Shown piece by piece: positions 51,062 through 62,030 of a stretch of DNA of 64,000 nt (its first letter is position 1; each line of letters begins with the position of its first letter). The position numbers and the translations under genes are program-made. The DNA lies in assembly GCA_044220635.1 (NCBI GenBank), contig JBGAQP010000012.1:44050-108049 (forward strand), given 5' to 3'. This stretch comes from JBGAQP01 sp044220635. Lineage in GTDB: Bacteria > Pseudomonadota > Gammaproteobacteria > Burkholderiales > Usitatibacteraceae. The notes beneath the pieces are model-generated. The model did no database searches. It worked only from the letters and a program-made list of their open reading frames with translations, and was not told the origin of the DNA.

Positions 51062-51706
51062 TCAGGGCGGGGGCGCGCGGCGGGCGCGCCACGCCGCGGC
51101 GGCCACGGGCACGAGGCTCGCGACGATGATCGCGACGATGATGAGCGAGAGGTTCGCCTTCACCCAGGCGATGTTGCCGAAGAAGTAGCCCGCGTAGGCG
51201 AGCGAGCCCACCCAGAGCACGGCGCCGGCGACGTTGTTGAAGGTGAAGCGCGCGTAGGTCATCGCGGCGAGGCCCGCCACGAAGGGCACGTAGGTGCGCA
51301 CGATCGGCACGAAGCGCGAGAGCACCACCGCCCAGCCGCCGTGGCGCTCGTAGAAGGCGTGGGTGCGCTCGAGGTAGGCGGGGTTGAGCCAGCGCGCGCC
51401 CCGGTCGGTGAAGAAGCGCCGCCCGAGCCAGCGGCCCACCGCGTAGTTCACCGTGTTGCCGAGGATCGCCGCGGCGGCGAGCGTGGCGGCGAGCAGGTGC
51501 ACGTCGAGGCCGCCCAGGGCCGCGACCGCGCCCGCCACGAAGAGCAGCGAGTCGCCCGGCAGGAAGGGGGTCACCACGAGCCCGGTCTCCGCGAAGATGA
51601 TCGCGAAGAGGATCGCGTAGACCCAGGCGCCGTGCGACTGGACGAGCGCGGCGAGGTGGACGTCGAGCCTCAGGACGAGGTCGGCGAAGGCGGCGAGGAG
51701 CTCCAA
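51062..51706 (-). CDS. DedA-family membrane protein
   Basis: A 214-aa DedA/VTT-domain protein, a probable undecaprenyl-phosphate or phospholipid transporter. ETGLVVTPFLPGDSLLF and SRFVPIVRTYVPFVAG hold the conserved acidic and arginine residues. The start is a TTG at 51706, 17 bp after secF, with no clear ribosome binding site; a later start would shorten only the N-terminal amphipathic segment. Confidence 0.9.
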   Translation of the reverse strand: MELLAAFADLVLRLDVHLAALVQSHGAWVYAILFAIIFAETGLVVTPFLPGDSLLFVAGAVAALGGLDVHLLAATLAAAAILGNTVNYAVGRWLGRRFFTDRGARWLNPAYLERTHAFYERHGGWAVVLSRFVPIVRTYVPFVAGLAAMTYARFTFNNVAGAVLWVGSLAYAGYFFGNIAWVKANLSLIIVAIIVASLVPVAAAAWRARRAPPP

Positions 51707-51723
51707 GCGGCCGCGGTCCCGCG

Positions 51724-52674
51724 CTAGGGCGTCTGCGGCTCGGCCGACTTCTTCTCGGGCTTGACGAAGTCCTCGCGCGAGGCCCCGAGGTACTTGGCGA
51801 GCGGGCAGGCCACGAGCACCGAGGAGTAGATGCCGAAGAGGATGCCGATGGTGAGCGCCAGCGCGAAGTAGTACAGGCTCGCGCCCCCGGCCACGAGGAT
51901 CGAGAGCACCATCGCCTGGGTCGAGCCGTGGGTGATGATGGTGCGCGAGATCGTCCCCGTGATCGAGGCGTCCATGATCTCGTCGACCGAGGCGCGGCGC
52001 ATCTTGCGGAAGTTCTCGCGCACCCGGTCGAAGACGACCACCGACTCGTTCACGGAGTAGCCGAGGATCGCGAGCACGGCGGCGAGCACCGGCAGCGAGA
52101 ATTCCCACTGGAAGAGCGCGAAGAAGCCGAGGATGATCACCACGTCGTGGAGGTTGGCGATGATGGTGGCCACCGCGAAGCGCCACTCGAAGCGGAACGC
52201 CAGGTAGATCACGATCCCGAGGCAGACGAAGAGCAGCGCCAGCGCCCCGTCGGTCGCGAGCTCCTTGCCCACCTGGCCGCCCACGAACTCGACGCGCTTG
52301 AGGTTCGCGGACTTGTCCGAGGCCGTGAGCGCCGCCATGACGGCGTCGGACTGCTTCTGCATCTCGACGTTCTGGCTCGCGCCCTCCTTCGTCCGGAGGG
52401 GAAGCCGGATGAGGACGTCCCTCGAGGTGCCGAAGTTCTGCACCGAGATGTCCGTGAGGCCGATGGCGTTCAGCGCCCCGCGGATCCTCTCGGGCTCCGC
52501 GGGATGATCGTAGCTCACCTCCATCACCGTGCCGCCGGTGAACTCGATCGACAGGTGCAGCCCTTTCGCGGCGAGGAAGCCCACGGAGAGCAGGAACGTG
52601 ATCAGCGAGATCACGTTGAACACCAGCGCATGGCGCATGAAGGGGATCGAGCGCCGGATCTTGAAGAATTCCAT
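51724..52674 (-). CDS. secF: Protein translocase subunit SecF
   Basis: A 316-aa RND-like component of SecDF, which uses the proton gradient to help Sec export. First transmembrane segment about 20-40, periplasmic P1 domain, then five more with the conserved GYSVNESVVVFDRVREN (about 205-221). Follows secD by 27 bp. Confidence 0.97.
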   Translation of the reverse strand: MEFFKIRRSIPFMRHALVFNVISLITFLLSVGFLAAKGLHLSIEFTGGTVMEVSYDHPAEPERIRGALNAIGLTDISVQNFGTSRDVLIRLPLRTKEGASQNVEMQKQSDAVMAALTASDKSANLKRVEFVGGQVGKELATDGALALLFVCLGIVIYLAFRFEWRFAVATIIANLHDVVIILGFFALFQWEFSLPVLAAVLAILGYSVNESVVVFDRVRENFRKMRRASVDEIMDASITGTISRTIITHGSTQAMVLSILVAGGASLYYFALALTIGILFGIYSSVLVACPLAKYLGASREDFVKPEKKSAEPQTP

Positions 52675-52701
52675 GGTTTGTCGCCCGTTCGCGGCGCGGC
52701 C

Positions 52702-54567
52702 TCAGGCCGCCGCCTTCTTGTGCCAGTCGGTGTTGCCGATGGAGATCCGGGTGACCTTCTTGCGGCCGCCGTAGACCAGGTTCACGACTCCGCGCGAGAC
52801 CACGACCGCGCTGAAGATCGAGGTCATGATCCCCAGGCAGTGCACGACCGCGAAGCCGCGCACCGGCCCCGAGCCGAAGGCGAGCAGCGCGAGGCCCGCG
52901 ATGAGGGTCGTCACGTTGGAGTCGAGGATCGTGCCGAAGGCGCGCTCGTAGCCCGCCTGGATCGCCATCTGCGGGCTCATGCCGCTCCTGAGCTCCTCGC
53001 GCACGCGCTCGTTGATCAGCACGTTCGCGTCGATCGCCATGCCGAGGGTGAGCGCGATGGCCGCGATGCCCGGCAGCGTGAGGGTCGCCTGCAGCATCGA
53101 CAGGATCGCCACGAGGAAGAGCAGGTTCGCGGCGAGCGCGAACACCGAGATCAGCCCGAAGAGCACGTAGTAGGCGACCATGAAGATCGCGATCGCGACG
53201 AACCCGAAGAGCACCGCGTTGTAGCCCTTCTCGATGTTCTCCGCGCCCAGGCTCGGGCCGATGGTGCGCTCCTCGATGATGTCCATGGGCGCGGCGAGCG
53301 CGCCCGCGCGCAGCAGCAGCGCGAGGTTCCTCGCCTCGGTGGCGTCGGGCATCCCCGAGATCTGGAAGCGGTTGCCGAACTCCTCCTGGATCACCGGCCA
53401 GGTGAGCACGGTCACGTTGTTGCGCTCGATCAGCATCATCGCCATGCGCTTCTTCAGGTTCTCGCGCGTGGTCTGGCGCATGATCCGCCCGCCCGTGTCG
53501 TCGAGCGCCATGTGCACGACCGCGCCGCCCGTCTGCTGGTCGAAGCCCGGCTGCGAATCCTTGATGCGGTCGCCCGTGATCACGAGCGCCTTCTTCACGA
53601 GGACCGGGCGGCCCTCCTGGTCGAGGAACTTGTCGGTGCCGAAGGGCGCGCTCTGGTCCTTGTAGGCGATGAACGCGTCCTGGCCGGGGCCCGCGGCGTG
53701 CTCCTCGGCGACGAGGCGCACCTCGAGCGTGGCGGTGCGGCCGAGGATCTCCTTCGCGCGCCCCGGGTCCTGCACGCCCGCGAGCTGCACGACGATGCGG
53801 TCGAGCCCCTGCTGCTGGACGATGGGCTCGGCCACGCCCAGCTCGTTCACGCGGTTCCTGAGCGTCTGGATGTTCTGCTGGAGGGCGAACTCCTGGTCGC
53901 GCTTGACCACCTCGGGCCGGATGGTCGCGACGACCTGCGCCTCGTCGCCCGACTCTTGCTCCCGCACCGCGAGGTCGGTCATCTGGCTCGCGAAGAGCTT
54001 CATCGCGGCCGCGCGCTGGTCGCGCTCGCGGAAGCGCACGACGATGCGCTCGCCCTCGCGCGAGAGCCCGGAGTAGTAGACCTTCTTCTCCCGCAGCAGC
54101 GTGCGGATGTCGCCGAGGTAGCGCTCGACGCTCTTGCTGGCCGCGGCCTTCATGTCGACCTGAAGCAGGAAGTGCACGCCCCCGCGCAGGTCGAGGCCCA
54201 GGTACATGGGTTTCGCCCCGAGCGCCTGCAGCCAGGCCGGGGTGCTCGGCACGAGGTTCAGGGCGACGACGTAGCCCGGCCCGACCTTGCCCTGGATCAC
54301 GTCGCGGGCCTTGATCTGGGTGTCGGTGTCGGCGAAGCGCACGCGCAGCGCGCCCTCGGCGAGCTCGACGCCGCGGGTGGCCACGCCCGCCTCCTTGAGC
54401 GCGGCCTCGAGGCCCGCCTGCATGGCGGCGTCCACCTTCACCGAGGCGCGCTGGCCCGAGACCTGGACCGCGGGCACCTCGCCGAAGAGGTTCGGCGCGG
54501 CGTAGATCGCGCCCACGAGGAGCGCGGCCGCGATCAGGATGTACTTCCAGAGGGGGTACTTGTTCAT
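52702..54567 (-). CDS. secD: Protein translocase subunit SecD
   Basis: A 621-aa partner of SecF: transmembrane segment at the N-terminus, periplasmic P1/P4 domains with LGLDLRGGVHFLLQVD, and C-terminal transmembrane segments with GMAIDANVLINERVREE, which carries the proton-path Asp. Order tgt-yajC-secD-secF is standard. Confidence 0.97.
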   Translation of the reverse strand: MNKYPLWKYILIAAALLVGAIYAAPNLFGEVPAVQVSGQRASVKVDAAMQAGLEAALKEAGVATRGVELAEGALRVRFADTDTQIKARDVIQGKVGPGYVVALNLVPSTPAWLQALGAKPMYLGLDLRGGVHFLLQVDMKAAASKSVERYLGDIRTLLREKKVYYSGLSREGERIVVRFRERDQRAAAMKLFASQMTDLAVREQESGDEAQVVATIRPEVVKRDQEFALQQNIQTLRNRVNELGVAEPIVQQQGLDRIVVQLAGVQDPGRAKEILGRTATLEVRLVAEEHAAGPGQDAFIAYKDQSAPFGTDKFLDQEGRPVLVKKALVITGDRIKDSQPGFDQQTGGAVVHMALDDTGGRIMRQTTRENLKKRMAMMLIERNNVTVLTWPVIQEEFGNRFQISGMPDATEARNLALLLRAGALAAPMDIIEERTIGPSLGAENIEKGYNAVLFGFVAIAIFMVAYYVLFGLISVFALAANLLFLVAILSMLQATLTLPGIAAIALTLGMAIDANVLINERVREELRSGMSPQMAIQAGYERAFGTILDSNVTTLIAGLALLAFGSGPVRGFAVVHCLGIMTSIFSAVVVSRGVVNLVYGGRKKVTRISIGNTDWHKKAAA

Positions 54568-54619
54568 GTCGCTCGGCGGCGGGCGGCCGGCGGGCCGCCG
54601 CGGCGGTTGCTGCGGGCGG

Positions 54620-54946
54620 TCAGCCCGCGTCCTTGAAGGTGCCCTTGGGCAGGAGCGTCGTGACCGCCTGCTTCTGGACCTGGATGGTGACCTTGTCGGC
54701 GATGAGCAGGCTGATCGTGTTGTCGCTGATCTTCTCGATGCGCCCGAGGATGCCCACGGCGACCACCTCGTCGCCCTTCTGCAGCGCGTCGAGCATCTGC
54801 TTGTGCTCCTTCGCCTTCTTCATCTGCGGCCGGATCATGAGGAAGTAGAGGATCACGAACATCAGGATGATGGGCAGCAATCCCATCAGCGTGTCGCCGC
54901 CCTGGGGCGCGCCACCGGCGGCCTGGGCGTATGCGGTACCGATCAT
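54620..54946 (-). CDS. yajC: Sec translocase accessory protein YajC
   Basis: A 108-aa single-span protein: short periplasmic start, transmembrane segment LLPIILMFVILYFLMIRP (about 23-40), then a small cytoplasmic SH3-like domain. ATG at 54946 fits the family; the frame to 55012 is a run-on. A -10-like TAGAAT (55011-55016, minus) lies upstream. Confidence 0.95.
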   Translation of the reverse strand: MIGTAYAQAAGGAPQGGDTLMGLLPIILMFVILYFLMIRPQMKKAKEHKQMLDALQKGDEVVAVGILGRIEKISDNTISLLIADKVTIQVQKQAVTTLLPKGTFKDAG

Positions 54947-55048
54947 GGACGGGTTCTCCGTGCGGAAAGTCTTGATGCGGCAGGGTTTTTCCCTGCGGCG
55001 GAAGCCCGACATTCTACCACAGGCCCCGCGCCCCGAATGACCCCGGGC

Positions 55049-56164
55049 CTACCCCGGATCGGACTCGCCGCTCGCGCGCCCGGCCGCGAAGCCGCGGCGG
55101 AACGCCGCGAAAGCGCCCGCGGCGACCGCCTCGCGCATCCCGCGCATGAGTTCGAGGTAGTAGTGCAGGTTGTGCAGGGTGTTCAGGCGCGCGCCCAGGA
55201 TCTCGTTGGCGCGGTGCAGGTGGTGGAGGTAGGCGCGGCTGAAGTGGCGGCAGGTGTAGCACGCGCACTCCGGGTCGAGGGGGCCCGTGTCGGCGCGGTG
55301 GCGCGCGTTCCTGATCTTCAGGTCCCCGAGGCGCGTGAAGAGCCAGCCGTTGCGCGCGTTGCGCGTGGGCAGCACGCAGTCGAAGAGGTCGATGCCCTGC
55401 GCGACCGCCGCGACGAGGTCCTCGGGCGTGCCCACGCCCATCAGGTAGCGCGGCCGGTCGGCGGGAAGCCGCGGCGCCGTGTGCGCGACGATCCTCTCCA
55501 TGTCCTCCTTGGGCTCGCCCACGGACACCCCGCCGATCGCGTAGCCGTCGAATCCCAGCGCCGCGAGCGCGCCGAGGGACTCGTCGCGCAGCTCCTCGTG
55601 CATGCCGCCCTGCACGATCCCGAAGAGGGCGTTGGGATTGCCCTCGTGGGCGCGCCTCGAGCGCTCCGCCCAGGCGAGCGACAGGCGCATCGAGGCCGCG
55701 GCCTCGTCCTTGGTCGCGGGCCAGGCCGTGCACTCGTCGAAGATCATCACGACGTCCGATCCGAGCGCGCGCTGGATGCGCATCGACTCCTCGGGCGTGA
55801 GGAAGAGCCGGTCGCCGTTCACGGGCGACTGGAAGGCCACGCCCTCGTCGCTCACCTTGCGAAGCGGCCCCAGGCTGAAGACCTGGAAGCCGCCCGAGTC
55901 CGTGAGGATGGGCCGGTCCCAGCCCATGAAGCCGTGCAGGCCCCCGTGGGCCGCGATCACCTCGGTGCCGGGGCGCAGCCACAGGTGGAAGGTGTTGCCG
56001 AGCACGATCTGGGCGCCGAGCGCGGCGAGCTCCGCGGGGCTCATCGCCTTCACCGTGCCGTAGGTGCCCACCGGCATGAACGCCGGGGTCTCGACCGCGC
56101 CGTGCGCGAGCGAGAGCGTCGCGCGCCGCGCCGCCCCCTCGGTGGCGGAAACCGCGAACCTCAT
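55049..56164 (-). CDS. tgt: tRNA-guanine transglycosylase
   Basis: Inserts preQ1 at position 34 of tRNAs. The 371-aa barrel has the general-acid/base Asp in LTDSGGFQVFS, the nucleophile Asp in LFDCVLPTRNARNG and the zinc site CACYTCRHFSRAYLHH. ATG at 56164 overlaps the GST stop (ATGA). queA is not next to it in this window. Confidence 0.96.
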   Translation of the reverse strand: MRFAVSATEGAARRATLSLAHGAVETPAFMPVGTYGTVKAMSPAELAALGAQIVLGNTFHLWLRPGTEVIAAHGGLHGFMGWDRPILTDSGGFQVFSLGPLRKVSDEGVAFQSPVNGDRLFLTPEESMRIQRALGSDVVMIFDECTAWPATKDEAAASMRLSLAWAERSRRAHEGNPNALFGIVQGGMHEELRDESLGALAALGFDGYAIGGVSVGEPKEDMERIVAHTAPRLPADRPRYLMGVGTPEDLVAAVAQGIDLFDCVLPTRNARNGWLFTRLGDLKIRNARHRADTGPLDPECACYTCRHFSRAYLHHLHRANEILGARLNTLHNLHYYLELMRGMREAVAAGAFAAFRRGFAAGRASGESDPG

Positions 56165-56820
56165 CGCCAGTGGGGCGGGAAGGTCTTGTCGAAGTACGGC
56201 AGCGATTCGATGCGCTTCGCCCACTCGACGATCGGCCCGGGCAGGAGCGCGGCGAGGCGCGTCTCGGGCTTTCGGAAGTCGATGCGCTTCACGTAGGCGA
56301 CCTCCGGATAGAGCACGAAGTCGGCCGCCGTGGGGGCATCGCCCGCGAGGAACGCCCCGCGCAGCTCCCGGGCGAAGTACGCGAGCTCCTCGCCGAGGCG
56401 CTTGCGCCCGCGCTCGATGCGCGCCGCGTCGGGCGCCTCGTCCCCGGACTTGTGGAAGACCTCGTCGTAGACCGGCGTGAGGCCTTCGGCGTCGAGGTAC
56501 TGCTCGTCCTCGCGCGCGAGGCGCCGGATGCGCGCGCGCTCCGCGGGCGTCCCCGGGTAGAGCCGCCGGGCGCCGCCCGGGCCGGGGAAGCGCTCGTCGA
56601 GGTACTCGAGGATCACGGTCGACTCCCACAGCGCGAAGCCGTCGTCGACGATCGTGGGCACCTGGTGGCGCGGGTTGAGCGCGAGGAATTCGGGCTTCAA
56701 CTGGTCCTTCGCGGAAAAGGAGACGACCTTCAGCTCGTAGGGCACGCGGAGGAATTCGAGCGCGAGCCAGACGCGCCAGGAATACGGCGAGCCGTGGCCG
56801 TGGTGGAAGACGAGGGACAT
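56161..56820 (-). CDS. Glutathione S-transferase-like protein
   Basis: A 219-aa protein with an N-terminal thioredoxin-like domain (HHGHGSPYSWRVWLAL, HQVPTIVDDG, LWESTVILEYLDERF) and an all-helical C-terminal domain. The catalytic residue is probably Ser12 or Tyr14. Substrate unknown. Coupled to tgt by a 4-bp overlap, which is not usual. Confidence 0.9.
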   Translation of the reverse strand: MSLVFHHGHGSPYSWRVWLALEFLRVPYELKVVSFSAKDQLKPEFLALNPRHQVPTIVDDGFALWESTVILEYLDERFPGPGGARRLYPGTPAERARIRRLAREDEQYLDAEGLTPVYDEVFHKSGDEAPDAARIERGRKRLGEELAYFARELRGAFLAGDAPTAADFVLYPEVAYVKRIDFRKPETRLAALLPGPIVEWAKRIESLPYFDKTFPPHWR

Positions 56821-56841
56821 GCGCGATCTCCGGAAACGGCG

Positions 56842-56877
56842 AAAGAAAAGGCCGGCGTGACATTATCACGCCGGCCT
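56842..56877 (-). terminator. Terminator of hppA
   Basis: A perfect 12-bp stem AGGCCGGCGTGA (56849-56860) / TCACGCCGGCCT (56866-56877) with a 5-nt loop; on the minus strand it is followed by TTTCTTTC. It separates hppA from the GST-tgt unit. Confidence 0.9.
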
Positions 56878-56913
56878 CGTGCGGCTGGGCCCGCGCCGCG
56901 CGCGGGATGGCGC

Positions 56914-58986
<2,073 letters not shown>

Positions 58987-59020
58987 CTGCTTCTCCTTGC
59001 TTCGTGAGTGCGTCGGGTGG

Positions 59021-60280
59021 TCAGAGCGTGAAAGCGGTCTTGGTCTTCTTGCGCACGGCGGGGTTCCTCAGCCGCACGTACTTCGGCAGGCCCTTCTCGT
59101 AGGGCGGGTACGCCTCGCCCGCGACGAGCGGCTCGAGGTAGCGGCGGCACTTCGCCGTGATGTGGAAACCGTCGGGCGTGATGAAGTCGCGCGGCAGCTT
59201 CTTCTCGACGTTGGCGACGTCCTCGAGCTTCGCCACGCCGATCTTCCAGCGGTACGGGCGGCCGGAGACGCGCAAGATGGTGGGCATCACCGCGCTTTCG
59301 CCCTTCACGGCGAGCTCGACCGCGGCCTTGCCCACGGCGTAGGACTGCTCGAGGTCGGTCTTCGAGGCGATGTGGCGCGCGGCGCGCTGCAGGTAGTCGG
59401 CGACCGCCCAGTGGTACTTGTAGCCGAGCTTGCCGCGCACGAGGTTCGCGATGAGCGGCGCGACGCCGCCCAGCTGGGCGTGGCCGAAGGCGTCCTTGAG
59501 GCCCGACTCGGAGAGGAAGCGGCCCTCGCGGTCCTGCAGCCCCTCGGAGACGCCGATCGCGCAGTAGCCCCAGGACTTCACGGCCTCGGCCACCTTCGCG
59601 AGGAAGGCGGCCTCGTCGAAGGCGATCTCGGGAAAGAGCAGCACGTGGGGGGCCTCGCCCGCGCGCGACTGGGCGAGCCCCACGCCCGCGGTGATCCAAC
59701 CGGCGTGCCGGCCCATCACCTCGAGCACGAAGACCTTGGTCGAGGTGCGCGCCATGGAGGCGACGTCGAAGCCCGCCTCGCGCATGCTCGTGGCGACGTA
59801 TTTCGCGACCGAGCCGAAGCCGGGGCTGTTGTCGGTGACCGGCAGGTCGTTGTCCACGGTCTTGGGCACGTGCACCGCGACGATCGGGTAGCCCAGCGTC
59901 TCGCTGATCCGCGCGACCTTGAGGCAGGTGTCGGCGGAGTCGTTGCCGCCGTTGTAGAAGAAGTAGCCGATGTCGTGGGCCTTGAAGACCTCGACGAGGC
60001 GCTCGTACTCGTGGCCGCCCTTCTCCACGCCCTTCAACTTGTAGCGGCAGGAGCCGAAGGCGCCGCCGGGCGTGTGCATCAGCGCGCGGATCGCCGCCGG
60101 GGACTCGCGGCTCGTGTCGATGAGGTCCTCGGTGAGCGCGCCGATGATGCCGTCGCGCCCGGCGTACACCTTGCCGATCTTCGCGCGGTGGCGGCGCGCG
60201 GTCTCGATGACCCCGCAGGCGCTCGCGTTGATCACCGCCGTGACGCCGCCCGACTGGGCATAGAAGGCGTTTCTGGGCAT
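59021..60280 (-). CDS. pfp: Pyrophosphate-dependent 6-phosphofructokinase
   Basis: Reversible phosphorylation of fructose-6-phosphate with PPi. The 419-aa product has GGNDSADT (residues 117-124), where Asp replaces the ATP-type Gly, and PKTVDNDLPVTDNSPGFGS with the PPi-specific Lys. Together with the H+-pyrophosphatase next to it this makes a PPi-linked energy module. ATG at 60280. Confidence 0.95.
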   Translation of the reverse strand: MPRNAFYAQSGGVTAVINASACGVIETARRHRAKIGKVYAGRDGIIGALTEDLIDTSRESPAAIRALMHTPGGAFGSCRYKLKGVEKGGHEYERLVEVFKAHDIGYFFYNGGNDSADTCLKVARISETLGYPIVAVHVPKTVDNDLPVTDNSPGFGSVAKYVATSMREAGFDVASMARTSTKVFVLEVMGRHAGWITAGVGLAQSRAGEAPHVLLFPEIAFDEAAFLAKVAEAVKSWGYCAIGVSEGLQDREGRFLSESGLKDAFGHAQLGGVAPLIANLVRGKLGYKYHWAVADYLQRAARHIASKTDLEQSYAVGKAAVELAVKGESAVMPTILRVSGRPYRWKIGVAKLEDVANVEKKLPRDFITPDGFHITAKCRRYLEPLVAGEAYPPYEKGLPKYVRLRNPAVRKKTKTAFTL

Positions 60281-60297
60281 GGGAACGCGGCCCCCCT

Positions 60298-60951
60298 TCA
60301 GCCGAGCGCCGCGAAGATGCGGTCGCGGACCTCGTCGACGCTGCCGTGGCCGTCGATCCTCACGTGGCGCGGGGCGGCGGCGTCGCCGCTCGCGGCCCAC
60401 TTCGCGTAGTACTCGACGAGCGGCTGGGTCTGGGCGTGGTAGATCTCGAGGCGCTTGCGCACCGTCTCCTCGCGGTCGTCCTCGCGCTGGATGAGGTCCT
60501 CTCCGGTCAGGTCGTCCTTGCCCGCGGCCTTCGGCGGGTTGTGCACGAGGTGGTAGGTCCGCCCGGAGGCGAGGTGCACGCGCCGGCCCGACATGCGCTC
60601 GATGATCGCCGCGTCGTCGACCGCGATCTCGATCACGTGGTTCACGTGCACGCCGGCCTTCCGGAGCGCCTCCGCCTGGGGGATCGTTCGCGGGAAGCCG
60701 TCGAAGAGGAAGCCCCTCGCGCAGTCGGCCGCGCGGATGCGCTCGGTCACCAGGCCGATGATGATCTCGTCGGAGACGAGCTGCCCGGAGTCCATCACCT
60801 TCTGCGCGGCGATTCCCAGCGGCGTGCCCGCCTTGACCGCGGCCCTCAGCATGTCGCCCGTGGAGATCTGCGGGATCCCGTATTTCCGGGTGATGAAACC
60901 CGCCTGCGTGCCCTTGCCGCAGCCCGGCCCCCCCAGCAAGATCAGGCGCAT
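60298..60951 (-). CDS. adk: Adenylate kinase
   Basis: A 217-aa enzyme: P-loop GGPGCGKGT, NMP-binding GDMLRAAVKAG, FDGFPRTIPQAE, and a long LID (about 125-165) without the zinc cysteines of Gram-positive forms. 17 bp before the phosphofructokinase gene. Confidence 0.97.
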   Translation of the reverse strand: MRLILLGGPGCGKGTQAGFITRKYGIPQISTGDMLRAAVKAGTPLGIAAQKVMDSGQLVSDEIIIGLVTERIRAADCARGFLFDGFPRTIPQAEALRKAGVHVNHVIEIAVDDAAIIERMSGRRVHLASGRTYHLVHNPPKAAGKDDLTGEDLIQREDDREETVRKRLEIYHAQTQPLVEYYAKWAASGDAAAPRHVRIDGHGSVDEVRDRIFAALG

Positions 60952-61065
60952 CGGCCCACCCCCCCTTTGTAGACAGGCACTGAGTCGCTCAAAGCGTCGG
61001 ATTATCGCCGCCCGCCCCCGCGCGGGTCAATTTCGGCGAACGGGGCGCGCGGTCACGCGCCCGCC

Positions 61066-61839
61066 TCAGGACGCGCCGCCCAGCACGCGGCGCACGCGCT
61101 CGAGGTCCTCGCGCGTGTCCACGCCCGCCTCCACCGGCCCGTTCCAGAACGCCACGGCGATCCGGTGCCCGTGGCCGAGCGCCCGCAGCTGCTCGAGCGC
61201 CTCGAAGCGCTCGGCCGGCGTCTGGGAGAGCGAGGCGTACTCGCGCAGGAACCGCACCCGGTAGGCGTAGATGCCGATGTGCCGGTAGGCGGGAAGGCCC
61301 TCGGGGAGGCGCTCGCGCGTCGCGGCGAAGGCGTCGCGCGCGTAGGGAATGGGCGCGCGGGAGAAGTACTGGGCGTAGCCGTCGGTGTCGAACACCACCT
61401 TGACCACGTTCGGGTCGAAGAAGGCCGCGGCCGATTCGATCGGGTGCACCGCGGTCGCGATCGAGGCGTTGGGGCGCAGCGCGAGCTCCCCGGCGACCTT
61501 GCGGATGAGCTCCGGGTCGATGAGCGGCTCGTCGCCCTGCACGTTGACCACGATCTCGTCGTGGCCGAGGCCGAGCAGCGCGACCGCCTCGGCGAGGCGG
61601 TCGGTCCCCGTGGGATGCTCGGGCGAGGTCGTGCAGACCTTCCAGCCGAGCGCGCTCACCGCGTCGGCGATCTCCTGGTGGTCGGTGGCGACGACGACCT
61701 GGTCGGCGCCGCTCGCCGCCGCGCGTTCGGCGACCCAGCCGACGAGGGGCTTGCCGGCGACCTCGGCGAGCATCTTGCCCGGCAGGCGCGTCGAGCGCAT
61801 GCGCGCCGGGATGATCACCTTGAAGGCGAGGCGCTCCAC
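61066..61839 (-). CDS. kdsB: CMP-KDO synthetase
   Basis: 3-deoxy-manno-octulosonate cytidylyltransferase, 257 aa, activating KDO for lipopolysaccharide. IPARMRSTRLPGKML is the CTP loop; VVATDHQEI, VNVQGDEPLI and RHIGIYAYR are the expected conserved segments. The start is GTG at 61839, 11 bp after the trm112 stop. Confidence 0.95.
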   Translation of the reverse strand: MERLAFKVIIPARMRSTRLPGKMLAEVAGKPLVGWVAERAAASGADQVVVATDHQEIADAVSALGWKVCTTSPEHPTGTDRLAEAVALLGLGHDEIVVNVQGDEPLIDPELIRKVAGELALRPNASIATAVHPIESAAAFFDPNVVKVVFDTDGYAQYFSRAPIPYARDAFAATRERLPEGLPAYRHIGIYAYRVRFLREYASLSQTPAERFEALEQLRALGHGHRIAVAFWNGPVEAGVDTREDLERVRRVLGGAS

Positions 61840-61850
61840 GCGGGCCCGCC

Positions 61851-62030
61851 CTAGACTTCCTCTTCGGGCGGAAGGGCGCGCGCCTCCTCCTCGAGCATCA
61901 CCGGGATGTCGTCCTTCACGGGGAAGGCGAGCCGGTCGGCCTTGCACACGAGCTCCTTCGCCTCCTTGCGCCACAGGAGCGGGCCCTTGCACAGGGGGCA
62001 GACGAGGATTTCAAGCAGCTTGGGATCCAT
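61851..62030 (-). CDS. Trm112-family zinc-ribbon protein (YcaR)
   Basis: A 59-aa protein, MDPKLLEILVCPLCKGPL with Cys11 and Cys14, a third Cys in LVCKADRLAFPV and the family end DIPVMLEEEA. The fourth zinc ligand is not a Cys. It lies between lpxK and kdsB as in other betaproteobacteria and overlaps the lpxK end by 20 bp. Confidence 0.92.
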   Translation of the reverse strand: MDPKLLEILVCPLCKGPLLWRKEAKELVCKADRLAFPVKDDIPVMLEEEARALPPEEEV